A stretch of 64,000 nt of DNA from contig NZ_FNBO01000008.1 of the NCBI RefSeq assembly GCF_900102375.1, positions 62,001-126,000 on the forward strand. Reading direction: 5' to 3'. Below are positions 24,278 to 32,603 of this stretch, piece by piece. The position numbers were made by a program, and so were the translations under genes. The notes below the pieces were generated by a model, which was given only the letters and a program-made list of their open reading frames with translations, was not told the DNA's origin and made no database searches. This stretch comes from Halorubrum xinjiangense (GTDB taxonomy: Archaea > Halobacteriota > Halobacteria > Halobacteriales > Haloferacaceae). Numbering within the stretch: position 1 is the stretch's first letter; every line of letters starts with the position of its first letter.

Positions 24278-24324
24278 CGATCTGGAGCGATTTTTCGGAT
24301 TGGGTTAAAAACGTCTGCGATTGA

Positions 24325-24830
24325 TTTTATAAGCGAATGCGGTGGCGCGCGCCTCCGAGCGGCCGCCTCCGGCGGCCGCGAGGAGCGCGTGCGAGGGACG
24401 CCGCGAACGCCCGCAGGGCGTGAGCGGCGAGGCTGGGGAGGCGTGAGGTGCGGTTGCTGTGCGGGGCGGGACTCAAAGGGGCAGCCGCGAGGCGGGCGCA
24501 GGCGTTCACGAGAGCGGAGCGCTCGTGAGCCAATCAGAACGCTTCGCGTTCTGATGACGACGCAAGCACCACAGGGAGCGAGCAGCGCAAGCGAACGAGG
24601 AGCGTGGCTCGAGAGGGCAAAGCTCTCTCGTCATCGCCAGAAATCGGAGATTCTGGCTAGCTGCCAGACTCCTCCGGAGTCTGGCAACATCACAAGACGC
24701 CTTCGGCGTCTCGAACGACAGCGAGCGTGCGCCCGCCTCCCGACTGGGGCTTCGGTGATGTCGGTGTCGATCGGCCATTTATAGGTAAAAGCGTGCGGCC
24801 GAGCGGCTGGGCTTTGGAAGCGTTCGCCGC
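24325..24830 (+). repeat. Palindrome-rich structured intergenic element, copy A
   Basis: About 510 bp without a conserved reading frame, homologous in layout to 37361-37795. A TATA box (TTTATAA, 24326-24332) precedes block 1, GTGGCGCGCGCCTCCGAG (24342-24359). Block 2, GAGGCTGGGGAGGCGTGAGG (24429-24448), is identical in both copies. Block 3 holds CGAGGAGCGTGG (24596-24607) and CTCTCGTCATCGCC. Block 4, starting CGGCTGGG (24804-24829), ends with GGAAGCGTTCGCCG. Between blocks are perfect hairpins with three-base loops: ATCAGAACGC/GCGTTCTGAT with TTC; TGCCAGACTCC/GGAGTCTGGCA with TCC; AGACGCC/GGCGTCT with TTC; GCGGCCGCC/GGCGGCCGC with TCC; ACGCCC/GGGCGT with GCA. A structured RNA or palindromic mobile element is likely; I know no name for it. 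Confidence 0.75.
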
Positions 24831-25035
24831 CGATCAACGGTTAACCGCTTATAAATGAACGGCAGGAGCTTCGACAGACGGCATTGCGAAGCGGCCATCC
24901 GTAAGATGAGTTCTGACGTAGCCCTCCTCTTCGGAGATAGTAACAGCCGGTCGACTAAGAGTGCGTACTGAACTTCTGGATAGAACGAGTGAACGAACCA
25001 ATTGACAACTATAAGATGTCCACTCGGAAAATAAC

Positions 25036-25043
25036 CTCATTTA
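25036..25043 (+). promoter_or_regulatory. TATA box of the HalOD1 gene
   Basis: ATTTAATA-like sequence at about 25036-25043, some 25 bases before the ATG at 25065, in an AT-rich stretch (24990-25060). The rest of 24831-25035 holds no believable gene. Confidence 0.55.
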
Positions 25044-25064
25044 ATAGTTGTTCCATGTTGGTGT

Positions 25065-25355
25065 ATGGGAACTGAATCACCGTCGCAGCGGTATACGCCG
25101 GACGAAGACGAATCCTTGAGCGTCGCTATTATTACGGCTCTTTCGGAAGTGAAGGGACGAGATGTAACCGAAGAGGAATGTGTACTCTACAAATCCATCG
25201 ACCCTGGGGCTCTTGACAGGATGTTCCGTGAAGACGGAGATGAGAATACGATCAAGGTGGAGTTTACGACGCATGACGCGATAGTGATTTTATGGGGGAA
25301 CGGCGAGATATCTCTGGAAATCCAAGACATGGAGGCTGACCCGAGCCATGAGTGA
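25065..25355 (+). CDS. HalOD1 output domain protein
   Basis: 96-residue stand-alone HalOD1 (halobacterial output domain 1). The recognisable pattern is YTPDEDESLSVAIITALSEVKGRDVTEEECVLYKSIDPGALDRMF, then VEFTTHDAIVILWGNGEISLEI. HalOD1 is found at the C-terminus of haloarchaeal receivers and sensors and as single-domain proteins; its biochemical role is unknown to me. The gene is leaderless-looking, visibly lower in G+C than its neighbours, and stands alone downstream of element copy A. A hairpin lies about 75 bases after the stop. Atypical composition suggests transfer. Confidence 0.85.
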   Translation: MGTESPSQRYTPDEDESLSVAIITALSEVKGRDVTEEECVLYKSIDPGALDRMFREDGDENTIKVEFTTHDAIVILWGNGEISLEIQDMEADPSHE

Positions 25356-25429
25356 TTTCTGGTCACCTGTACTGAGCGATCTCGGCGTAACCTGGACTGA
25401 GCTATCTGTGACTCACTCGTACTGACCGT

Positions 25430-25450
25430 ACCGAGATGAGATATCTCGGT
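25430..25450. terminator. Hairpin between convergent HalOD1 and Rieske genes
   Basis: Arms ACCGAGAT (25430-25437) and ATCTCGGT (25443-25450) with a GAGAT loop are perfectly complementary. They lie in the 166-base spacer between two convergent genes. There is no strong T-run, so a terminator role is only suggested. Confidence 0.45.
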
Positions 25451-25521
25451 CCTGCCGATCGCAACAAAGACATCGTATAGAGACGCCCGACCGCGAACTG
25501 GCCTTCCGGATAGTACTCGAC

Positions 25522-25986
25522 TCAGAACGTCAGGTGCGAGCTCGACGACGGCCCCGCGTCGTCGTCGCCGTCGTCGTCCGGCAACCCCTCGGAGAGGTAC
25601 GCGAGGTCGTCGTCGGTGAGGAACACCGCACCGTCGCGCACCTCGATATCGATAGCGCGCAGCGTCGTCCCCGCCGCCTCGCCGTTGTCACAGGAGCCCT
25701 CGCACGTATCGAACGCCGAGCCGTGTTTCGGGCAGACGACCGAACCGTCCCGCGTCACGGCGCCCACTCCCTCGCGGTAGAGCCGCTGGTCCTCGTGGGT
25801 ACAGCGGTTGATCCACGCGCGAACGGGCTGGCCCGCATCCGATCCGTCCTCGGCTGTTCCGCCGTCCGGCTCGTCCGCGCACGGCACGAGGAACACCTCG
25901 CGGTCGGCGTCGCCCTCGCGGGCGGTGAACGCCCACGACCCCTCCTCCCGGACCGTCTCGACGGTGGTGAGCCGGTAGCCGCTCAC
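25522..25986 (-). CDS. Rieske [2Fe-2S] domain protein
   Basis: 154-residue soluble Rieske ferredoxin-like protein. Ligands are CTHEDQ (C62, H64) and CPKHGSAFD (C85, H88). No membrane helix is present, so it is not a cytochrome bc-type Rieske; it resembles the small Rieske proteins that pass electrons to oxygenases or reductases. Residues ~38-52 and the C-terminus (DDDGDDDAGPSSSSHLTF) are acidic or Ser-rich. It starts four bases downstream of the stop of the geranylgeranyl reductase gene on the same strand, so the two are probably co-transcribed and it may supply electrons to that flavoenzyme. Confidence 0.92.
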   Translation of the reverse strand: MSGYRLTTVETVREEGSWAFTAREGDADREVFLVPCADEPDGGTAEDGSDAGQPVRAWINRCTHEDQRLYREGVGAVTRDGSVVCPKHGSAFDTCEGSCDNGEAAGTTLRAIDIEVRDGAVFLTDDDLAYLSEGLPDDDGDDDAGPSSSSHLTF

Positions 25987-25990
25987 GGCC

Positions 25991-27361
25991 TCAATACTTC
26001 GCGTCGGCGCCGGTCGTCTCGTAGACGCGGTCCATGATGGCGTCGCGCTCGCGGGTCCAGTTGGCCATCGCGGCGGGGCTCGTCGGGTACTCGTCGTAGT
26101 GGCCGATCAGCTCGTCCGCCAGCGACTTCGTCTGGTAGAAGTTCCGGATCGTCCCCCAGTAGCCGAAGGACTTGATCGCGGCCTTCACCTTCAGCCCGAA
26201 GGACATCGAGGTCGACCCCTCGTATAACGCCTCCGCGAGCTTCTCGCCCGGCAGCGACGCGAGCAGGCCCATCAGGTCGTCGACGTCGACCGCGGTCGCG
26301 AGGACGTTGTACACGTCGAGGCCAGCGTAGCGCCCGCCGAAGTGGTCCATCACGCGGGTGTTGTACCGCCAGAGGTTCTCCTCGCTCACGTCGCCGTCGG
26401 AGATCGCCTTCACCGCCTGCTCGCCGGCGTACTTGCCCGCGTACGCCGCGCCAGCGATACCGCCGCCGGTCGTCGGGTTCACGTGACCGGCGGCGTCGCC
26501 GACCGCCATGTACCCCGGCGCGACCGCCGAGTCGTAGGGACGTCGCGTGGGGAGCGCGGCGCCGAGCTTGTCGCGCACCTCCGCGCCCTCGAACTCGGGG
26601 CGGTCCCGGAGGTCCTTCTTCAGCGACTCGACGAGCTGCATCGGCTCCTCGGTCATCTGGAAGCCGAGCCCGGCGTTGATCTCCGTCGCTGTCCGCGGGA
26701 AATACCAGAGGTAGCCCGCCGCGCGGTCGGTCGCTTTGAACACCAAGGCGTCGTCCCACTCGACCGGCTCCGGGACGTCGACGATCTCGCGGTACGCCGA
26801 GCAGAACTGCGAGTAGCGGACGTTCGTGTCGAAGGTGGTCCCCTCGAAGTCGGCCTTGTCCTGGAGCAGCGAGAGCGACCCGGCGCCGTCGATGACGACG
26901 TCGGTCGCGTACGTGACGGGGTCCCCGTTCCGCACCGCGTTGAGGCCTCTCACGCGGCCCGTCTCGTCTTGGACCACGTCGTTGATCACGGTGTCGTAGT
27001 GGAAGTCGACGCCCGCGTCCTCGGCGCCCGAGATGATCTGGCGGCCGTACTCCCAGCGGTCGATGACGGCGAGCTCGCCGGGGACCGGGATCTCCAGGAT
27101 CGTGTCCTCTTGGGGGATCTCGAAGCGGCCGTGGTCGACGCCGGTGTTCGTGAACGCCGGCTCCAGCCGGTCTTTCGGGATCGCCTCCGGGAAGGCGTCG
27201 GCCCCCTTCAGGGCGTCGCCGCAGGCGATGTGGCCGGCCTCTTCAGCGTCCTTTCGCTCGACGATGACGACGTCGAGCCCCTCGTTCGCGATCGTCGCGG
27301 CGGCGTAGCAGCCGGCGGTCCCGGCCCCCGCCACGACGACGTCGTACTCGTCGATATCCAT
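25991..27361 (-). CDS. Geranylgeranyl reductase family flavoprotein (digeranylgeranylglycerophospholipid reductase-like)
   Basis: 456-residue FAD-dependent reductase. The N-terminal dinucleotide-binding motif is VVVAGAGTAGCYAAATIA followed by VIVERKDAEEAGHIACGDALKG. The second FAD motif is YMAVGDAAGHVNPTTGGGIAGA. The family saturates the isoprenoid chains of archaeal membrane lipids or related quinones using reduced ferredoxin or F420. The ATG at 27361 (MDIDEYDVVVAG) is preferred to an upstream ATG at 27388 with a non-conserved leader. It is divergent from the HTH-ferredoxin gene and followed by a Rieske protein on the same strand, both plausible redox partners. Confidence 0.92.
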   Translation of the reverse strand: MDIDEYDVVVAGAGTAGCYAAATIANEGLDVVIVERKDAEEAGHIACGDALKGADAFPEAIPKDRLEPAFTNTGVDHGRFEIPQEDTILEIPVPGELAVIDRWEYGRQIISGAEDAGVDFHYDTVINDVVQDETGRVRGLNAVRNGDPVTYATDVVIDGAGSLSLLQDKADFEGTTFDTNVRYSQFCSAYREIVDVPEPVEWDDALVFKATDRAAGYLWYFPRTATEINAGLGFQMTEEPMQLVESLKKDLRDRPEFEGAEVRDKLGAALPTRRPYDSAVAPGYMAVGDAAGHVNPTTGGGIAGAAYAGKYAGEQAVKAISDGDVSEENLWRYNTRVMDHFGGRYAGLDVYNVLATAVDVDDLMGLLASLPGEKLAEALYEGSTSMSFGLKVKAAIKSFGYWGTIRNFYQTKSLADELIGHYDEYPTSPAAMANWTRERDAIMDRVYETTGADAKY

Positions 27362-27519
27362 TACCGGACCGTGTCGTGCGCCCGGCAAAACTCTTTGCTC
27401 CCGTTTCGGTCGGACTCGCGGGGACGAGATACAGCGGCGGACCGGCTCTCGACGGACGAGCCCCGGACCCTAACTGTTCAGGCTCACCGTTTAGGGGCCC
27501 GGAACAACGTGGTTCTGGT

Positions 27520-28320
27520 ATGGGTCAGCTCGACCGCGTGGACGCCGACCGGCTCCGCGCGTGGCTCGCGGAGGTTGAGTCGGCGGAGGCGACCGCGGCG
27601 CTGATGGTCGCCGTCGCGTACGACAGGGGAATCGGCACGGCGGAGCTCGCCTCGTGGTACGACCGGTCCGAGGAGTGGATCGAGGACACGGTTGCGGCTC
27701 TCGACTCGCCGCGGCTCGTCTCGACGATCGCCCGGCTCGAAGGGGTCGACGTCGAGGCGGTCGCCGGGGAATCGAACCTCGCGCCGTCGACGGTCCGCGA
27801 CTGGTTCGACGACCTCGCAGACGGGCCGGTCGCGGAGGCGGCGGACGTGGTCCGGCGGTACGCGGAGGGGTCCGTGGAGCCGGTCCGCACCGGTTCGCCC
27901 TCGACCGTCTACCACCTGGACCGGAGCGTCATCGCCGAGAGCGGCTGGTCGATCGATGACGAGGACCTCTTCGAGAAGGCGGCCGAAGCCGACCTCGGCC
28001 TGCCGGAGTACGGGCGCTTCCTGGTCGAGCCCGGCGAATCTATACTTGAGGCCGCCGAGCGCGGCGGGCGGTCGTGGCCGTACGCCTGCCGCGGCGGCGC
28101 CTGCTCGAACTGCGCCGTGGTCGTCGTCGAGGGCGACGTGGCGATGCCGGGGCAGTCGATCCTCTCCGACGAGCAGATCCGCGAGGCGAACGCCCGCCTC
28201 TCCTGCGTCGGTGTGCCGATCACCGACGAGGTCAAGATCGTCACCGGCGTCGGCGACACCGAGGACCTCGCCGACCTGCGGCTTCCGTCGCCCGCCGACG
28301 AGGCTAGCGCTTCGGACTGA
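27520..28320 (+). CDS. [2Fe-2S] ferredoxin with N-terminal helix-turn-helix-like region
   Basis: 266-residue protein. The C-terminal ~100 residues are a plant-type [2Fe-2S] ferredoxin with ligands C190, C195 and C198 (CRGGACSNC) and C229 (LSCVG). The N-terminal ~110 residues contain two segments that look like helix-turn-helix units (GIGTAELASWYDRSEEWIEDTVAALD and VDVEAVAGESNLAPSTVRDWFDDL). Ferredoxins with such an N-terminus occur in haloarchaea, but whether the region binds DNA or a protein partner is unknown to me. Divergent from geranylgeranyl reductase. The stop at 28320 abuts a 22-bp tandem repeat. Confidence 0.88.
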   Translation: MGQLDRVDADRLRAWLAEVESAEATAALMVAVAYDRGIGTAELASWYDRSEEWIEDTVAALDSPRLVSTIARLEGVDVEAVAGESNLAPSTVRDWFDDLADGPVAEAADVVRRYAEGSVEPVRTGSPSTVYHLDRSVIAESGWSIDDEDLFEKAAEADLGLPEYGRFLVEPGESILEAAERGGRSWPYACRGGACSNCAVVVVEGDVAMPGQSILSDEQIREANARLSCVGVPITDEVKIVTGVGDTEDLADLRLPSPADEASASD

Positions 28321-28438
28321 CGAAGCCAGCGACTCGGATTGTCGAAGCCGGCGACTCGGACTGTCGAAGCTGGCGGCTCGGACTGTCGAAGCTGGCGACT
28401 CGGACTGTCGAAGCTGGCGGCTCGGACTGTCGAAGCCG
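28321..28438. repeat. 22-bp tandem repeat, five units plus a partial
   Basis: Units begin CGAAGCYRGCGRCTCGG at 28321, 28343, 28365, 28387 and 28409, with a truncated sixth at 28431. The period is exactly 22 bases with 1-4 differences between units. The array starts right after the ferredoxin stop codon and ends 28 bases before the convergent ABC permease stop. No spacers, so not CRISPR. Confidence 0.92.
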
Positions 28439-28466
28439 CCACGACGGGGAGCCCGTCCGGTCGCGA

Positions 28467-29513
28467 CTACTCTTCCGTCTCGTAGTGTTCCCCGGCGGCC
28501 TCGGGGATCTGCGTCCGGCCGACCAACGCGAGGACGACGATCACGACGACGTACGGGATGGTCTGGACCAGCGTGTCCGGGACCGCGTATCCGAGCTGCT
28601 GGAGCCGGATCTGCATCGCGTCGAGGCCGGCGAACAGCGCGCCCGCCCCGAGCGTCCCGATCGGGTTGTAGTTGCCGAAAAGGTACGCGACGATGGCGAT
28701 GAACCCCTTTCCTTGAACCATCGTCTCGCCGGAGCCGACGAACTGGCCGATCGACAGCGCCAGCGCAGAGCCGCCGACTCCGGAGAGGACGCCCGAGAGC
28801 AGGACGCCGGCGTACCGCACCTTCGAGACGGAGACGCCGACCGTGTCGAGCGCCTTGGGGTTCTCGCCCGCAGCCCGGAGGTGTTTCCCGAAAGCGGTCT
28901 GGTTCAGCAGCCACCACGAGCCGACGGTCGCGAGGACCACCAGCGTCGCGGAGTACTGCCACCCGACGCTCACGCCGAGGTTGGGCGTGTTGACGCCGCC
29001 GAAGAACACGGTTGACATGAACGGCGCGAGCCCTAAGGCGATGAGCCAGACGGCCAGCCCGGCGATGATCTGGTCGGCCTTGAACTCGATGCAGACGACC
29101 GCGAACACCGCTGCGAGGAACGTCGAGGCCGCGATGCCGGCGAGGAACGCGACCACGAGCGCCGGGACGCCGAGGACGGCGTTCCCGACCCCGACGACCG
29201 ACGCGGCGTACACCGACACGAACGCCGAGATGATTAACAGTCCCTCCAGCCCGATGTTTATCACGCCCGACTTCTCGGCGAAGATGCCGCCGAGCCCGGC
29301 GAGCACGATGGGCGCCGCGAGCCGCGCCGTCGACGCCCCGGTGCTCGTCGAGAAGACGATGCGGGAGAGGTCGCCCGCGACCGACTCGGGGAACGCGACC
29401 CCGAGCACGCCGAGCAGCGCGAGCACCCCGACGGTGCCGACGACCAGCGAGCGCACGTAGCTCGACTCGCTCGCCCCCGCGAGGAGCGACGACGGCGAGA
29501 GCGGGTTACGCAT
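28467..29513 (-). CDS. BMP-type ABC transporter permease (second)
   Basis: 348-residue permease of the branched-chain-amino-acid/nucleoside (BPD_transp_2) class with about eight to ten helices. The family loop IFAEKSGVINIGLEGLLIISAFVSVYAA and the cytoplasmic helix-loop FGKHLRAAGENPKALDTVGVSVSKVRY, which contacts the ATPase, are present. It resembles YufQ/NupC-type nucleoside uptake permeases. The ATG at 29513 overlaps the end of the first permease gene by eight bases, so the two are translationally coupled. Last gene of the four-gene operon. Confidence 0.9.
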   Translation of the reverse strand: MRNPLSPSSLLAGASESSYVRSLVVGTVGVLALLGVLGVAFPESVAGDLSRIVFSTSTGASTARLAAPIVLAGLGGIFAEKSGVINIGLEGLLIISAFVSVYAASVVGVGNAVLGVPALVVAFLAGIAASTFLAAVFAVVCIEFKADQIIAGLAVWLIALGLAPFMSTVFFGGVNTPNLGVSVGWQYSATLVVLATVGSWWLLNQTAFGKHLRAAGENPKALDTVGVSVSKVRYAGVLLSGVLSGVGGSALALSIGQFVGSGETMVQGKGFIAIVAYLFGNYNPIGTLGAGALFAGLDAMQIRLQQLGYAVPDTLVQTIPYVVVIVVLALVGRTQIPEAAGEHYETEE

Positions 29514-30819
29514 CGGTCTCACCTCCGTCGCCGCCGGCGGGCTCGTCGGGTTCCGTCGACCCCGAGCCGCCCGCACCGCGCGCGCCGCCGACGCCGGTGT
29601 ACCGCCCGATCATCCGGAAGAACTCCGGCATCGCGACGAACAGGATGATGAGCCCGCGCAGCACCGCGACGAGTTCGGTCGGGACGTCGGTCCGGAAGCC
29701 GATCTCCAAGGCGCCGCCCTTCAGGACGCCGAAGAGGAACGCCGCCGGCAACACGCCGATCGGGTTGTTCCCGGCCAGAATCGAGACGGTGATCCCGTCG
29801 AAGCCGAGGTCGGGGATCGAGGCCATCCACCGCCCCTCGGACATCAGCACCCACACCGAGCCGCCGACGCCGCCGAGCGCGCCGGACAGCGTCATCGCCC
29901 GGACCGTCGTGAGCTTCGCGTTCACGCCCCCGTACTCGGCCGCTGCGGCCTGGACGCCGCTCGTCCGGAGGTCGTACCCGAGCGACGTGTGCTCGACGAA
30001 GTAGTAGAGCCCGCCGATGAAGACCACCCCGCCGAGCAGCGCGAGCAGCGCGAAGTCGCTGGACGCGGGGAACAGCCACGGCCGGAACTGCGCGTACTCG
30101 GGGACGTAGCGGGTGGCGACCACCGAGGAGCCCTCGGCGCGGAACACCTCTAACACGAGCACGTACGCGACGTTCGCGGCGACGAAGTTGAGCATGATCG
30201 TCGTGATCACCTCGTTGGCGTCGGCGTACGCCTTGAGCGCGCCGGGTATCGCGCCCCAGAGCCCGCCGCCGACCGCGCCGGCCGCGGTGCCGGCGACGAT
30301 CAGCACGACCCCGGCGACGGGGCCGGCCGGGAGGAGGGGCGCGAGCGCGAGGACCGTGAGCGCGGTCGCGAGCGCGCCGACGACCAGCTGTCCCTGCGTC
30401 CCGATATTGAACAGGCCGGCGCGGAAGGCGACGGCGACGGAGAGCCCGGTGAAGATCAAAAGTGTCGTCTCAGAGAGCGTCAGCCCGAACGAGAGGTTAA
30501 ACGGCGTCCATCCGGGGGTGAACAGCCCGGGGTCGCCGACGGCGAACGGGTAGCCGAGCGCGCCGTTGAACAGCACGAGGTACACCTCGATCGGGTCGTA
30601 ACAGAAGCCGAGTCCGGTGAGCGGCATCGTCCACGCCGCGCTCGAACACCCCGCGATCCGACCGGAGACGAGCACGAGCGCGAAGCCGACGACGATCGAA
30701 AGGAGGATCGCGGCGACGCTGATGAGGAGCCGCTCCGCGACGCTCCGGTCGACGAACGGCGCGACCACGCGGGCAAGGACGGACTGGCCCCGACTCTCCT
30801 CTGAGTCAGAATCGCTCAC
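29506..30819 (-). CDS. BMP-type ABC transporter permease (first)
   Basis: 437-residue permease, partner of the downstream permease. It has about nine membrane helices, the FRAGLFNIGTQGQLVVGALATA segment and the ATPase-contact loop LGYDLRTSGVQAAAAEYGGVNAKL. A periplasmic loop near residues 55-90 has two Cys (GCSSAAW, GFCYD) that could pair. The C-terminus is an acidic/Gly-rich tail (GGSGSTEPDEPAGGDGGETDA). It overlaps the ATPase gene by four bases and the second permease by eight. Together these form the membrane channel of a nucleoside-like uptake system. Confidence 0.9.
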   Translation of the reverse strand: MSDSDSEESRGQSVLARVVAPFVDRSVAERLLISVAAILLSIVVGFALVLVSGRIAGCSSAAWTMPLTGLGFCYDPIEVYLVLFNGALGYPFAVGDPGLFTPGWTPFNLSFGLTLSETTLLIFTGLSVAVAFRAGLFNIGTQGQLVVGALATALTVLALAPLLPAGPVAGVVLIVAGTAAGAVGGGLWGAIPGALKAYADANEVITTIMLNFVAANVAYVLVLEVFRAEGSSVVATRYVPEYAQFRPWLFPASSDFALLALLGGVVFIGGLYYFVEHTSLGYDLRTSGVQAAAAEYGGVNAKLTTVRAMTLSGALGGVGGSVWVLMSEGRWMASIPDLGFDGITVSILAGNNPIGVLPAAFLFGVLKGGALEIGFRTDVPTELVAVLRGLIILFVAMPEFFRMIGRYTGVGGARGAGGSGSTEPDEPAGGDGGETDA

Positions 30820-32462
30820 GCGTCCACCCCCTCCTCACCGCCGGTCGCTCCGTCGATCCCGTCGTTCGACGCGTCGTCCGCGCCTTCAGCGCCGTCCGCG
30901 CCGTCGACTGCGGCGTCGTGGAGGGCCGCCCCCTCGACGGAGTCGTCGTCGAGCGACTCGCCCGCCATCAGCAGGCCGATCTCCTCTTCGGTCACGGTCG
31001 CGGGGTCGACTACCCCTGTGAACTCCCCCTCATGGATCACCGCGAGGCGGTCGGAGAGCCCTTGTACCTCGTCGAGCTTCGAGGAGACCAAGAGGACCGC
31101 CTTCCCCTCGGCGCGCAGTTCGAGCAGCCGGTCGTGGAGGAACTCCGTCGAGCCGATGTCGACGCCGCGGGTCGGGTGAGTAGCGACGACGAGCTCTGGG
31201 TCGCGCTCGAACTCCCGCCCGACGATGAACTTCTGCTGGTTGCCGCCCGACAGCGACTCGGCCTCCGCCTCGGCGTCCGGCGGCCGGACGTCGTACTGCT
31301 CGATGACGGACTCGGCGTGGTCGCGCGCCGCGCCCCAGTCGAGCCGGCCGCCGCGCGCGAACGGCTCGTCGTGTTGGCTCCCGAGAATGCCGTTCTCTGT
31401 GAGGTCGTACGACATCACCAGGCCGCGCTCCTGGCGGTCTTCGGGGATGAACGCCATCCCGCGGTCGATCCGGTCCCGGCGAGTCTTCCCGACCATCGAC
31501 TCGCCGCGGTAGCGGATCTCGCCGGACGCCGTCTCGCGCAGCCCCGTGACCGCCTCGACGAGCTGGGACTGCCCGTTGCCGTCGACGCCCGCGATCCCGA
31601 GGATCTCGCCGCCCCGGAGCTCGAAGGAGAGGTCCGAGACCGCCTCGACGCCTCGGTCGTCCTCGACGCTGAGGTCGGTCACCTCAAGCACGCGCTCGCC
31701 CGCCTCCTGCGGCGAGGTCGCGGGGTCCATCAGCACCTCCCGGCCGACCATCATCTCCGCGAGCTCCTCGCGCGTCACGTCGGCCGCGGCGACGGTGCCC
31801 ACGTTGACCCCGTCGCGGAGGACGGTAATGTCGTCGGCCGCCGACAGCGCCTCACCGAGCTTGTGCGAGATGAAGATGATCGTCTTCCCCTGTTCCGTCA
31901 GCTCGTCGAAGACGCCATACAGCTCCTCGACCTCCTGCGGGGTCAACACCGCGGTCGGCTCGTCCATGATGAGCACGTCGGCGCCGCGGTACAGCGCCTT
32001 CAGTATCTCGACGCGCTGCTGTTCGCCGACCGAGATGTCCGCGATTTTCGCGTCCGGGTCCACGTCGAACCCGTAGCGCTCGCTCAGTTCGACGACGGCT
32101 TCGCGGGCCGCCTCCCTGTCGACGCGGAGTCCGCCCCAGCTCTTCGGCTCGTTGCCCAAGACGACGTTCTCCCACACCGTCATCGGGTCGACCAGCATGA
32201 AGTGCTGGTGGATCATGCCGACGCCGGCGTCGATCGCGTCCCGCGGCGAGTCGAACGACCGCGGCTCGCCGTCGAGGCGGACGGTCCCCTCGGTCGGCTG
32301 GTAGAGGCCGTACAGCACGTTCATCAGCGTGGTCTTACCGGCCCCGTTCTCGCCGAGCAGGGCGTGGACGCTCCCGCGCTCCACCGCGAGATCGACGTCG
32401 TCGTTCGCGACGACCCCGGGGAATCGCTTCGTGATGCCGTCCAAGTGGACCGCCGGGTTCAT
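30816..32462 (-). CDS. BMP-type ABC transporter ATP-binding protein (two nucleotide-binding domains)
   Basis: 548-residue tandem ATPase of the sugar/nucleoside class (YufO/MglA-like). The first domain has Walker A GENGAGKTT, signature ISVGEQQRVEILKAL and Walker B VLIMDEPTAVLTP. The second has a diverged Walker A GVDGNGQSQL, signature SLSGGNQQKFIVGRE and ATHPTRGVDIGS at Walker B, the usual degenerate pattern in this class. The last ~55 residues are an acidic Asp/Gly/Ala-rich tail not needed for the fold. It sits between the lipoprotein and permease genes in one operon. Confidence 0.93.
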   Translation of the reverse strand: MNPAVHLDGITKRFPGVVANDDVDLAVERGSVHALLGENGAGKTTLMNVLYGLYQPTEGTVRLDGEPRSFDSPRDAIDAGVGMIHQHFMLVDPMTVWENVVLGNEPKSWGGLRVDREAAREAVVELSERYGFDVDPDAKIADISVGEQQRVEILKALYRGADVLIMDEPTAVLTPQEVEELYGVFDELTEQGKTIIFISHKLGEALSAADDITVLRDGVNVGTVAAADVTREELAEMMVGREVLMDPATSPQEAGERVLEVTDLSVEDDRGVEAVSDLSFELRGGEILGIAGVDGNGQSQLVEAVTGLRETASGEIRYRGESMVGKTRRDRIDRGMAFIPEDRQERGLVMSYDLTENGILGSQHDEPFARGGRLDWGAARDHAESVIEQYDVRPPDAEAEAESLSGGNQQKFIVGREFERDPELVVATHPTRGVDIGSTEFLHDRLLELRAEGKAVLLVSSKLDEVQGLSDRLAVIHEGEFTGVVDPATVTEEEIGLLMAGESLDDDSVEGAALHDAAVDGADGAEGADDASNDGIDGATGGEEGVDA

Positions 32463-32603
32463 TCACCCGTAACTCCGCGTCGGAGCCTAAAAACGCGCGG
32501 ATTCCGAGCTAACACGCCCGGTCCTGTCTCTCGTCTGACCGGAGTGGCAGAAAATTCCGCCGGCGGGATCTCGGTCCCGAGACCGGAGTCCCCCGCGGCG
32601 CGT

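Noticed and set aside
24389-24784. 131-codon reading frame in element copy A, and a 150-codon one in copy B (37377-37829)
   Set aside because: Only RRGWGGVR is shared. At the conserved CGAGGAGCGTGG block the two frames are shifted relative to each other, so the shared DNA is not read in one conserved frame.
28321-28438. CRISPR-like array
   Set aside because: The 22-bp units are directly adjacent with no unique spacers, and no cas genes are near.
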